DNA from: Hungatella sp. UBA5385
Lineage (GTDB): Bacteria; Bacillota; Clostridia; Lachnospirales; Lachnospiraceae
Length of the DNA stretch: 29,104 nt
Reading direction: 5' to 3'
Assembly: GCA_002409995.1 (NCBI GenBank)
Contig: DHOR01000009.1
Coordinates: 1 to 29,104, forward strand
Part shown: positions 15,061-22,042 of the stretch, piece by piece
Position numbering within the stretch: the stretch's first letter is position 1
How the letters are laid out: the number at the start of each line of letters is the position of its first letter
Notes under the pieces: generated by a model
Told to the model about the DNA's origin: nothing
What the model saw: only the letters and a program-made list of their open reading frames with translations
Database searches by the model: none
Translations under genes and position numbers: made by a program

Positions 15061-16459
15061 TAAATCCCCAAGATTTATGCTTGCAGCACCCAAAAGCGGA
15101 AGCGGGAAAACCATGATCACCTGTGGTTTGCTTACAGCCCTCTTAAGGCGGGGAATCAACTGCCGTTCCTTTAAAACAGGACCGGATTATATAGACCCTA
15201 TGTTTCATAAATCTGTGCTGGGAGTGGAAAGTGCAAATCTGGATACCTTTTTTCTGGAAAAACAGCAGGTCAGGGATTTGTTTATCCAAAGGGCGGAACA
15301 GGCGGAGCTGTCAGTCATTGAAGGAGTTATGGGATATTATGACGGAATGGGCGGTGATACCATTTGGGCAAGCTCCTATGATACCGCTCAGGCAGTTTCT
15401 GCACCGGTGGTTCTGATTTTGGACTGCAAAGGTGCCAGCTTGTCTCTGGCTGCAGTAGTAAAAGGTTTTCTGGAATATAAAAAGGACAGTGGAATTAAAG
15501 GAGTCATTTTAAACAGGACCTCTAAGGTGATGGAAGATCGGTTAAGACCGGCTTTTGAAGAATTGGGAGTAAAGGTATATGGATCTCTTCCAGAATGTGA
15601 AGCAGCCAGACTGGACAGCCGTCATTTAGGGCTGGTACTTCCGGAAGAATTAAAGGAATTAAAAGATAAACTGGAACTACTGGCAGATCAGATGGAAGAA
15701 ACCATAGATATTGATGGACTTCTAGATCTGGCTGAAACAGCAGAACCTCTCAGGAGGGATAACACTGCTGACAGTCATACAAACAACATCAGCAGCAATA
15801 CCCTTATCAAACCAGAACCTGTACGTATCGGTATTGCAAGAGATCAAGCATTCTGCTTCTACTATCAGGAAAATCTACAGCTTTTAGAGGAAATGGGAGC
15901 AGAACTAATCCCATTCAGCCCTTTAAAAGACCAGGCGCTTCCTGATAATCTTCACGGTCTGCTCCTTGGCGGCGGCTATCCTGAGCTCTATGCAAAAGAG
16001 CTTGCGAAGAATACAAGCTTACGGAGACAGATAAAAGCTTCTTATGACAATTCTATGCCGATTATAGCGGAATGTGGTGGTTTTCTTTATCTGCATAAAG
16101 AACTGGAAACAAGAGATAAAGAGTTCTGCCCTATGGTTGGAATCATTGATGCAAAAGCATTTCCGGAAGATAGGCTTTTAAGATTTGGTTATGTGGAGCT
16201 TACCTGTCAGGAGGACACTGTTTACTGCAAAAAGGGCGAGATTATCAAAGGGCATGAGTTTCATTACTGGAATACAACAGACCATGGCAGCAGTTTTACA
16301 GCCAGGAAACCGGGAAAACAGAGACAGTGGGATACCATTCACTGTCAGGGAGTTCTCATGGCAGGATTTCCCCACATCTATTACCCGTCCAATCCAGTAA
16401 TAGCAGAGAGATTTGCAGACTTGTGCAGAAACTACAAAAATAAAGGAGCAGCAACATGA
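15053..16459 (+). CDS. cbiA: Cobyrinate a,c-diamide synthase
   Basis: 468 residues. CbiA uses ATP and glutamine to amidate the a and c side chains of cobyrinate. The N-terminal domain has a P-loop, AAPKSGSGKTMITCGLL, with KTGPDYIDPMFH and EGVMGYYDGMGG (nucleotide and substrate contacts). The C-terminal class-I glutamine amidotransferase domain shows LLGGGYPELYAKEL, the nucleophile Cys341 in AECGGFLYLH, and GHEFHYW. The ATG at 15053 is chosen over an upstream in-frame ATG at 15008 because AAAGGAAG lies about 10 nt before it. It overlaps the GNAT gene by 8 nt and the next gene by ATGA. Confidence 0.97.
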   Translation: MDNKSPRFMLAAPKSGSGKTMITCGLLTALLRRGINCRSFKTGPDYIDPMFHKSVLGVESANLDTFFLEKQQVRDLFIQRAEQAELSVIEGVMGYYDGMGGDTIWASSYDTAQAVSAPVVLILDCKGASLSLAAVVKGFLEYKKDSGIKGVILNRTSKVMEDRLRPAFEELGVKVYGSLPECEAARLDSRHLGLVLPEELKELKDKLELLADQMEETIDIDGLLDLAETAEPLRRDNTADSHTNNISSNTLIKPEPVRIGIARDQAFCFYYQENLQLLEEMGAELIPFSPLKDQALPDNLHGLLLGGGYPELYAKELAKNTSLRRQIKASYDNSMPIIAECGGFLYLHKELETRDKEFCPMVGIIDAKAFPEDRLLRFGYVELTCQEDTVYCKKGEIIKGHEFHYWNTTDHGSSFTARKPGKQRQWDTIHCQGVLMAGFPHIYYPSNPVIAERFADLCRNYKNKGAAT

Positions 16460-18084
16460 TTGATATAGATATAGTAGAGATTGTTCCGGGAGGATTGGAA
16501 GACCTTCCTGAATTAACCGCATTATACGATGAGGTAACAGAATATTTAGAATCCCATACCAATTATCCAGGCTGGAAAAAGGGGATTTATCCTACCGGTG
16601 CAGATGCAGAAATTGCAGTAGCAGAGGGGACTGTTCAGATTGCAAGAGTAGATGGAAAAATTGTAGGTACTTACATTCTCAATAATAAAATAGCTCAAGG
16701 TTATGATACTGCTCCCTGGAAGATTGATGTTTCACCTGACCATGTTGCTGTACTTCATACCTTCATGGTTCACCCTATTGCTAACGGAAGCGGTCTTGGG
16801 AAACTCCTTTTGTCTCATGCAAAGGCTACAGCAATCTGGACCGGAATGGAGACACTGCGCCTTGACGTATACAGAGGGAATTTACCTGCAATCAGCCTTT
16901 ATGAAGCAATGGGCTATGAATATATTTCAACGGTAGATCTTGGATATCAGGATTTTGGGCTGGATTTATTTAAATTATATGAACTGGTGCTTCCTGCTCA
17001 ACCGATACCTGTGGAATTAACGGAGCATTTGGATAAAATACGTCCTTTAAATGAAACTGTCATGGAGGAGGCAAAAACCAGATGGAATCACATCGCCAAG
17101 CCCCTTCACAGTCTTGGAATTCTGGAAGATCATATTGTGAAAATGGCAGGCATTTCTGAGAGTTCCAACGTATCTCTGGAAAAATGCGGTCTTCTTGCAT
17201 TATGCAGTGACAATGGGATTGTAGAAGAAGGCGTTACACAGACAGGACAGGAAGTAACTGCTGTAGTAGCTGAAAATATGACAAAAGGGGAAAGCTGTGT
17301 CTGTATTATGGCAAAACGCAGTGAAGTGGATGTATTTCCTGTTGATATGGGAGTTGCCAGAGATCTAGTGTCAGATTCAGTTCAGCCCCTTATTAACCGT
17401 AAAATCGCTTATGGAACTAAGAATTTCCACAAAGAACCTGCTATAACACGAGATCAGGCAGTGAAAGCCATTGTTACGGGAATTCAGCTTGTAAGTGATC
17501 TGGCGGAACAGGGATATAATCTCATCGCTACCGGAGAGATGGGAATTGGTAATACCACCACCAGCAGTGCTGTTTCCTCTATGCTTCTGCTAAGTGCACC
17601 TGATCTTTTAACAGGACGTGGAGCTGGACTTACAGATGAGGGGCTAAAGCGTAAAATTGCTGTTATTAAGGATGCAATGAAACGATATCAGCCACAGTGC
17701 AAGGATGCAGTTGATGTTATTGCCTGTGTTGGAGGATTTGATCTGGCAGGTCTCACTGGTGTGTTTCTGGGAGGTGCTATCTATAGAATCCCTGTAATTA
17801 TTGATGGTTTTATATCAGCAACAGCAGCTCTCACAGCAGAACGTATCTACCCAGGTTGCCGTGACTTTATGCTGGCTTCCCATATTTCAGCAGAACCGGC
17901 TGGCAGTTTGATGTTAGAGAAGCTGGGATTGGAGCCCATGATACAGGCACACATGTGTCTGGGAGAAGGTACAGGTGCAGTGGCAGCAGTTCCGCTGCTG
18001 CGTATGGCTCTCGATGTTTATCAGCATATGAGTTCTTTTCAGGATATTAAAATAGAGGAATATCAGCCACTTGGAGGAGAATAA
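16456..18084 (+). CDS. cobT: GNAT-CobT fusion: acetyltransferase plus dimethylbenzimidazole phosphoribosyltransferase
   Basis: 542 residues. The C-terminal ~350 residues are CobT, which transfers phosphoribose from nicotinate mononucleotide to the lower-ligand base. It shows ALCSDNGIVEEGVTQTGQEV, GEMGIGNTTTSSA (Glu361), LTGRGAGLTDEGL, ACVGGFDLAGLTG, and the catalytic glutamate in LGEGTGAVAA (Glu504). Residues 1 to about 175 form a full GNAT domain: DLPELTALYDEV, RVDGKIVGTYIL, LHTFMVHPIANGSGLGKLLL (acetyl-CoA loop) and LDVYRGNLPAISLYEAMGY. Both halves look intact and in one frame, with AAAGGAG before the ATG. The GNAT substrate is unknown. This is the second GNAT of the operon. Confidence 0.96.
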   Translation: MIDIDIVEIVPGGLEDLPELTALYDEVTEYLESHTNYPGWKKGIYPTGADAEIAVAEGTVQIARVDGKIVGTYILNNKIAQGYDTAPWKIDVSPDHVAVLHTFMVHPIANGSGLGKLLLSHAKATAIWTGMETLRLDVYRGNLPAISLYEAMGYEYISTVDLGYQDFGLDLFKLYELVLPAQPIPVELTEHLDKIRPLNETVMEEAKTRWNHIAKPLHSLGILEDHIVKMAGISESSNVSLEKCGLLALCSDNGIVEEGVTQTGQEVTAVVAENMTKGESCVCIMAKRSEVDVFPVDMGVARDLVSDSVQPLINRKIAYGTKNFHKEPAITRDQAVKAIVTGIQLVSDLAEQGYNLIATGEMGIGNTTTSSAVSSMLLLSAPDLLTGRGAGLTDEGLKRKIAVIKDAMKRYQPQCKDAVDVIACVGGFDLAGLTGVFLGGAIYRIPVIIDGFISATAALTAERIYPGCRDFMLASHISAEPAGSLMLEKLGLEPMIQAHMCLGEGTGAVAAVPLLRMALDVYQHMSSFQDIKIEEYQPLGGE

Positions 18085-18644
18085 TGGTCACTCTGATTAT
18101 TGGAGGAAGTGGAAGCGGCAAATCAGAATATGCAGAAGGGCTTGTTATTGCACTTGGAAATAGAAGGCGGATCTATATAGCTACCATGAAACCGTGGGAT
18201 GAAGAGTGCAGAATGAGAATAAAACGACACCGCCATATGCGTGCGCAAAAACTGTTTCTGACTGTGGAAAGATATGGTGATCTGGAAGGGTTGAATCTGA
18301 GGGAATATGGAAATGATAAAGAGAAAACAGCAGTACTTCTGGAATGTATGTCCAACCTTGTATCCAACGAAATGTATGGAACAGGAGAGGAAGAGGGACA
18401 GGCATTTCCCTTAGACAGCGATCTGGTTGAGAACCGGATAATCCAGGGTTTTCTTCATCTTAAGGAACAGACAGAGGACTTAATCATAGTAACCAATGAG
18501 GTGTTTTCTGACGGAGAGGCGTACAGTGAGGAAACCAACCGGTATCGTCAGACTCTGGCAGCAATTAATCAAAGAATTGCTTCTTATGCAGATCAGGTGA
18601 TTGAGGTTGTTGCAGGGATTCCTTGTATTGTTAAGAAACCCTGA
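18084..18644 (+). CDS. cobU: Adenosylcobinamide kinase / guanylyltransferase CobU
   Basis: 186 residues. CobU phosphorylates adenosylcobinamide and then attaches GMP, preparing it for lower-ligand addition. The P-loop is LIIGGSGSGKSEYAE (6-13). RIYIATMKPWDEECRMRIKRHR contains the histidine region that carries the GMP (RIKRHRHMR). VTNEVFSDGEAYSEETNRYR and a C-terminal VVAGIPCIVK complete the family pattern. Its ATG shares one base with the CobT stop (TAATG). It is the last gene of the operon: 15 nt later the convergent DUF3298 gene ends, and no hairpin terminator is visible between them. Confidence 0.95.
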   Translation: MVTLIIGGSGSGKSEYAEGLVIALGNRRRIYIATMKPWDEECRMRIKRHRHMRAQKLFLTVERYGDLEGLNLREYGNDKEKTAVLLECMSNLVSNEMYGTGEEEGQAFPLDSDLVENRIIQGFLHLKEQTEDLIIVTNEVFSDGEAYSEETNRYRQTLAAINQRIASYADQVIEVVAGIPCIVKKP

Positions 18645-18659
18645 CCTCATATATTCTCA

Positions 18660-19304
18660 TTATTGTGGAAATGGAATAAGAAATTCCGGTATTCCGCTGG
18701 CATAAGGTGCAATATCATATTGCTGAAAATAGATGATAATACCCTGGGGAATCAGATAAAAGCTGCCTGGCTGAAAGGTGTCTTTTACAAGCTTGGCATA
18801 ATCATCAAAATAGGCAGTCTGATTATCTTTCATTTTTTGGGAGATCTGATGGATAATCCAATTTTCCAGATCCTGTCTGTAATTTGGGTTATGTTTAAAG
18901 AAATCTTTCAGCTCCATTTTATTCCCTGATCTAAAATCCCAGGTATCAGAGGTTCTTACAGTAGCTCCATGGGCTCCGCCCATAAATGTATATTCCTCCA
19001 GATATAAGCTGGTAATACAGTTTGAATTATAGGTGACTTCGTAGGTCATATGAAACTCATAGGTGTTAAAGGGAGGATAATTAACCTGGATAAACTGGGC
19101 ATTTTCTGCTGCCTGTGGAAATAGGGTATTACGGCAGTAGGATTCCTTTTGCTTTGCAAGAGAAGCGTAGTGGCTGTTTATGGAATTTGCAGCAGAAGAA
19201 CTGCAGGTTGTTGTAAAAAAAGGATAGTTGATGTCATATCTGAATACAGGAATTGTTCTGTAATACATTAGATCATTCAGTGATTTTTGGGAAATAGTCT
19301 GCAT
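18660..19304 (-). CDS. DUF3298-family (RsiV/PdaC-like) protein
   Basis: 214 residues from the ATG at 19304. An N-terminal DUF4163-like part (FRYDINYPFF, SINSHYASLAKQKE) is followed by a DUF3298 domain with the hallmark TFMGGAHGATVRTSDTWDF and RSGNKMELKDFF. The C-terminus has YLIPQGIIIYFQQYDIAPY, also typical. No signal peptide or membrane segment is seen, so it is probably cytoplasmic or in a spore compartment. In-frame sequence extends to 19598, but ATG 19370 has no ribosome-binding site and the extension overlaps the divergent membrane-protein gene. AAGAG stands 9 nt before 19304. A sigma-E-like promoter fits this start. The family is linked to sigma-V sensing and spore or wall proteins in bacilli; its role here is unknown. 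Confidence 0.82.
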   Translation of the reverse strand: MQTISQKSLNDLMYYRTIPVFRYDINYPFFTTTCSSSAANSINSHYASLAKQKESYCRNTLFPQAAENAQFIQVNYPPFNTYEFHMTYEVTYNSNCITSLYLEEYTFMGGAHGATVRTSDTWDFRSGNKMELKDFFKHNPNYRQDLENWIIHQISQKMKDNQTAYFDDYAKLVKDTFQPGSFYLIPQGIIIYFQQYDIAPYASGIPEFLIPFPQ

Positions 19305-19331
19305 AGAAAACTCTTGATAGAATGTTTTTAT

Positions 19332-19360
19332 AGTATATGAGCTGTAGAAAGTGGATATGT
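19332..19360 (-). promoter_or_regulatory. Candidate sigma-E promoter of the DUF3298 gene
   Basis: On minus, ACATATC (19354-19360), 14 nt, then CATATACT (19332-19339) resembles the sporulation sigma-E pattern (ATAT at -35, CATA-type -10). It lies about 28 nt upstream of the chosen ATG. Confidence 0.45.
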
Positions 19361-19385
19361 CTTTAACCATAGGAGGAAGAGATAG

Positions 19386-20939
19386 ATGGCTGTAAAAAAA
19401 AGAAAAGCGGTAGGAAAGAGTCAATCTTATGCCAGCTATATAATAGATGGCTTTGTGGTTTTGATTCTGTTTGTCTTTCCTCTGTTTTTTACTGATTTCT
19501 ATTATAATTTGCATGTATCGAAATATTATTTTTATATTGGAGCGGTAGCAGCGCTGCTTGCAGCTCTTATTTATGCAGCATTGAAAAAAAGATGTCACAT
19601 AGAGAAACGTATGATAAAGGAAATGTGTGTAACTGATTGGGCCTTCCTGATTTTATGGCTGGTTGGGCTTATTTCTACCTGCAGCTCAAAGTATGTTTCT
19701 GCTTCCTTTTGGGGAAATGAGGGGCGGTTATCCGGTTTGTTTCTTCACAGCTTATTTCTGATTGCGTATTTTGCAGTGACCCGCTTTGGAATCTTTAGAA
19801 CATGGTATTTAGACATATTTTTAGTTTCTTCTCTTCTGGTATGTTTATTTGGTATCACAGATTATTTTGACATGGATATTCTGCATTTTAAAGAGGAGAT
19901 TTCTCCGGATCATTACTATATTTTTACCTCTACCATCGGTAATATTAACTTTTATACAGCCTTTATAGCGATGGTCACGCCGGTGGCAGCTGTATTATAT
20001 TCCCAGGAGGCTAAAACTAAGAAACAGGTATTTTATTATATATGCTATACAGCCAGTCTTTTTGCCATTGTTATGGGAGTCAGTGATAATGCAATTTTAT
20101 CCATAGGAATACTTTTTGCCTTGCTTCCGCTGTATTTGTTTGGTAAAAAGAATGGCATAAGGAAATATCTGATTTTAACAGCAACCTTTTTCACTGTGCT
20201 TCAGTGTATTGCTTGGATTAATATTTATATGGCTGACAGGGTATTGGGCATAGAAAGTGCATTTAACTTTATTATGAATTTTAAAGGACTGATAGTTATT
20301 ACAGCAGGTCTGTGGCTGCTGATTGTCTTATGGTATGGGGCGGAGTTTATAGTAAAGAAAAAATTGGATTTGTATGGGAAAATACCGACAGCTCTGTGGC
20401 TGGCCGGACTTCTTGCAGTTTTTGCAGCGGCCCTGTTTCTGCTTTATGATGTTAATATCAATCACAATGTGGAACGATATAGTTCTTTAAACAACTACCT
20501 GCTTTTAAATGATGACTGGGGAACACACAGGGGATATATCTGGAGAAATGCTCTGGAATGTTATCGTGACTTTACTCCTGTACAGAAGCTGTTTGGTTAT
20601 GGACCGGATACCTTCGGTGTTGTAATGCTGGAGAAAACATGGAATAATCCTTATAAGGAAATCTTCGATTCTGCACATAATGAATATTTGCATTATCTGA
20701 CCACATTTGGAATTCTGGGTCTTACTGCCTATGTTACGTATCTTTTATCCTTTATAATCAAGGGCATAAGATACACTGAGAAAAATCCTTATATAGCAGC
20801 TTGTATCTTCTCTGTGATCTGCTATAGCACTCAGGCTTTTGTAAATATAAGCAATCCCACCGTATCACCAGTATTTCATCTTTTAGTGGCATTGGGCATT
20901 CTGGGCTGCAGAACTGCTAAAAATCAGAAATCGATTTAA
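19386..20939 (+). CDS. O-antigen-ligase / Wzy-like polytopic membrane protein
   Basis: 517 residues. About 11-12 hydrophobic segments are spread along the protein. The Wzy/WaaL-type C-terminal signature includes DDWGTHRGYIWRNALECY, LFGYGPDTFG, and DSAHNEYLHYLTTFGILGL, the last with the conserved His region of the family. Such proteins polymerise or ligate polysaccharide repeat units at the outer face of the membrane. The N-terminus (MAVKKRKAVGKSQSYAS) is basic. AGGAGG lies 9 nt before the ATG. It stands alone, ending at a strong bidirectional terminator, with no glycosyltransferase cluster nearby, so its glycan is unknown. A spore-surface or teichoic acid role is possible but not shown. Confidence 0.85.
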   Translation: MAVKKRKAVGKSQSYASYIIDGFVVLILFVFPLFFTDFYYNLHVSKYYFYIGAVAALLAALIYAALKKRCHIEKRMIKEMCVTDWAFLILWLVGLISTCSSKYVSASFWGNEGRLSGLFLHSLFLIAYFAVTRFGIFRTWYLDIFLVSSLLVCLFGITDYFDMDILHFKEEISPDHYYIFTSTIGNINFYTAFIAMVTPVAAVLYSQEAKTKKQVFYYICYTASLFAIVMGVSDNAILSIGILFALLPLYLFGKKNGIRKYLILTATFFTVLQCIAWINIYMADRVLGIESAFNFIMNFKGLIVITAGLWLLIVLWYGAEFIVKKKLDLYGKIPTALWLAGLLAVFAAALFLLYDVNINHNVERYSSLNNYLLLNDDWGTHRGYIWRNALECYRDFTPVQKLFGYGPDTFGVVMLEKTWNNPYKEIFDSAHNEYLHYLTTFGILGLTAYVTYLLSFIIKGIRYTEKNPYIAACIFSVICYSTQAFVNISNPTVSPVFHLLVALGILGCRTAKNQKSI

Positions 20940-20951
20940 ACAGAATAAAAG

Positions 20952-21016
20952 AACAGGGTATCCCTAAATGGATTTCAAGAAGAATCCATATTTAAGGATA
21001 TCCTGTTTTGTTTTCT
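20952..21016. terminator. Long bidirectional terminator
   Basis: AACAGGGTATCC at 20952 begins a 23-nt arm pairing with the arm ending at 21007, with only G-U wobbles and a 2-nt bulge, around an 8-nt loop. T-rich tracts on both strands let it serve the ligase-like gene (plus) and the YmaF gene (minus). Confidence 0.88.
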
Positions 21017-21044
21017 ATTTAATCAGGAAAGACTTGTGGCAGAA

Positions 21045-21413
21045 TCAGTCTTCAATAGGGTCTTCAATCAGTGTAGCTGCATTAAATTCATGAACATGGC
21101 CATCTGCCACTGTGGTAATGGCATTTATAAAGTGTACATGTTTGCCGTTTCCTACAAAAATAGCAGGAGAGGAAATGCCGCAGAACTGATGAAAATGACC
21201 TTCATAACTATCTGTTTTAAAATTCACTCTGTGAACATGACTGTTTCCAAAGGGCATAGGACCCTGAGAAACAGTTGCAAATCTATGATTGTGTGGATCC
21301 TCTTCTGGTTCAGCAATCTTAACACTGCCTTGCAGCTCGTGATTGTGATATTCCATAATCGGACAGCATAAAGGTTCAGAATTGCATAAAGATTCCATAT
21401 TATTTTCACCCAT
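21045..21413 (-). CDS. YmaF-family protein
   Basis: 122 residues. Repeated His-x-His units mark the YmaF family: YHNHELQGSVKIAE, HNHRFATVSQGP, SHVHRVNFKTDSYEGHFHQFCG, KHVHFINAITTVADGHVHEF. The function of YmaF is not established; the His pairs suggest metal binding. The ATG at 21413 is 8 nt after AAGGAGG; a TTG at 21419 is too close to it. It has a sigma-K-like promoter almost identical to that of the neighbouring 95-residue gene, which suggests expression in the mother cell late in sporulation, as a coat-associated protein. Confidence 0.88.
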   Translation of the reverse strand: MGENNMESLCNSEPLCCPIMEYHNHELQGSVKIAEPEEDPHNHRFATVSQGPMPFGNSHVHRVNFKTDSYEGHFHQFCGISSPAIFVGNGKHVHFINAITTVADGHVHEFNAATLIEDPIED

Positions 21414-21445
21414 GATCAATACCTCCTTATTATATGAGTTAATAC

Positions 21446-21472
21446 TATTATATGGACAAGGAAGAAGATTGT
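21446..21472 (-). promoter_or_regulatory. Candidate sigma-K promoter of the YmaF gene
   Basis: On minus, CAC with AC at 21471-21472, 16 nt, then CATATAATA (21446-21454). This matches the AC-N16/17-CATANNNTA sigma-K pattern, about 30 nt before the ribosome-binding site. Confidence 0.6.
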
Positions 21473-21510
21473 GAGAAGAGACTTAGAGCGGTATTGACAA
21501 GGTAAGTAAA

Positions 21511-21544
21511 CTCCCCGGCAGGTTTGTAAAACTGAACCGGGAAG
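21511..21544 (-). terminator. Possible terminator of the 95-residue gene
   Basis: CTTCCCGG (21537-21544) pairs with CCGGGGAG (21511-21518) with one wobble around an 18-nt loop. The downstream run is only TTTACTT, so efficiency is uncertain. Confidence 0.45.
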
Positions 21545-21553
21545 TAATAAACA

Positions 21554-21841
21554 TTAGATGCACTTAATTAAAATCGGAATAATGGAATCCAGTTTAGCTT
21601 TTAAAATACCTTCAATCTTAATGACCTGTTCCAGAGTAGCCTGAACTGAGGTATCAATTGCAATCAGATCGTCAACAGAATTGCAGGTCTTTAAAACGCG
21701 ATGAATCTTTGCACATTCAGCATCGATAATACATGCCAGTGCATCCTCTTCGCGTGCAATAGAGCTTGCAATATCAAAAGCTGTTTGGCAGCCCCCTCTG
21801 CAGCAGGGGTATGATGCGTCATTATTGGTAGGTTCACACAT
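21554..21841 (-). CDS. Small Cys-rich helical protein, probably spore-surface
   Basis: 95 residues from the ATG at 21841, which has AAGGAGAG 8 nt upstream. The Cys-containing head (MCEPTNNDASYPCCRGGC) is followed by a helical domain, FDIASSIAREEDALACIIDAECAKI, then SVDDLIAIDTSVQATLEQVI and a C-terminal Lys/Leu helix. This helical pattern resembles a short domain I recall from small spore-associated or collagen-like proteins of bacilli and clostridia (SIALEEAALAHIINAE type). The candidate sigma-K promoter supports a spore-coat or exosporium role. The function is otherwise unknown; Cys residues could cross-link it. Confidence 0.75.
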   Translation of the reverse strand: MCEPTNNDASYPCCRGGCQTAFDIASSIAREEDALACIIDAECAKIHRVLKTCNSVDDLIAIDTSVQATLEQVIKIEGILKAKLDSIIPILIKCI

Positions 21842-21871
21842 ATGAGTCTCTCCTTTTTTTCGGTTGTAATA

Positions 21872-21899
21872 TAGTATATGGACGAGTCGAAGAAACTGT
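21872..21899 (-). promoter_or_regulatory. Candidate sigma-K promoter of the 95-residue gene
   Basis: On minus, CAC with AC at 21898-21899, 17 nt, then CATATACTA (21872-21880), a full match to the sigma-K pattern AC-N16/17-CATANNNTA. Confidence 0.62.
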
Positions 21900-21974
21900 G
21901 ACATCCCTGTCCTGTGGCAGAAATATAGCTTATTAAGGGACATATTTTGTAAAAATTACCCACCTATTATGACC

Positions 21975-22003
21975 TTTACACAGGAAATTCAATCATATAT
22001 GAT
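21975..22003 (+). promoter_or_regulatory. Sigma-A promoter of the PTS operon, with palindrome over the -10
   Basis: TTTACA (21975-21980), 17 nt, TATGAT (21998-22003). The 12-nt perfect palindrome ATCATATATGAT (21992-22003) overlaps the -10 box and could bind a dimeric regulator. The GGAG ribosome-binding site is at 22032-22035. Confidence 0.6.
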
Positions 22004-22042
22004 GAATATAACTAGTGGTGATTAAAAGAATGGAGCTGACAT

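Noticed and set aside
19305..19598. N-terminal extension of the DUF3298 protein to 312 residues
   Set aside because: It overlaps the divergent membrane-protein gene by more than 200 nt and has no ribosome-binding site; the domain begins after the ATG at 19304.
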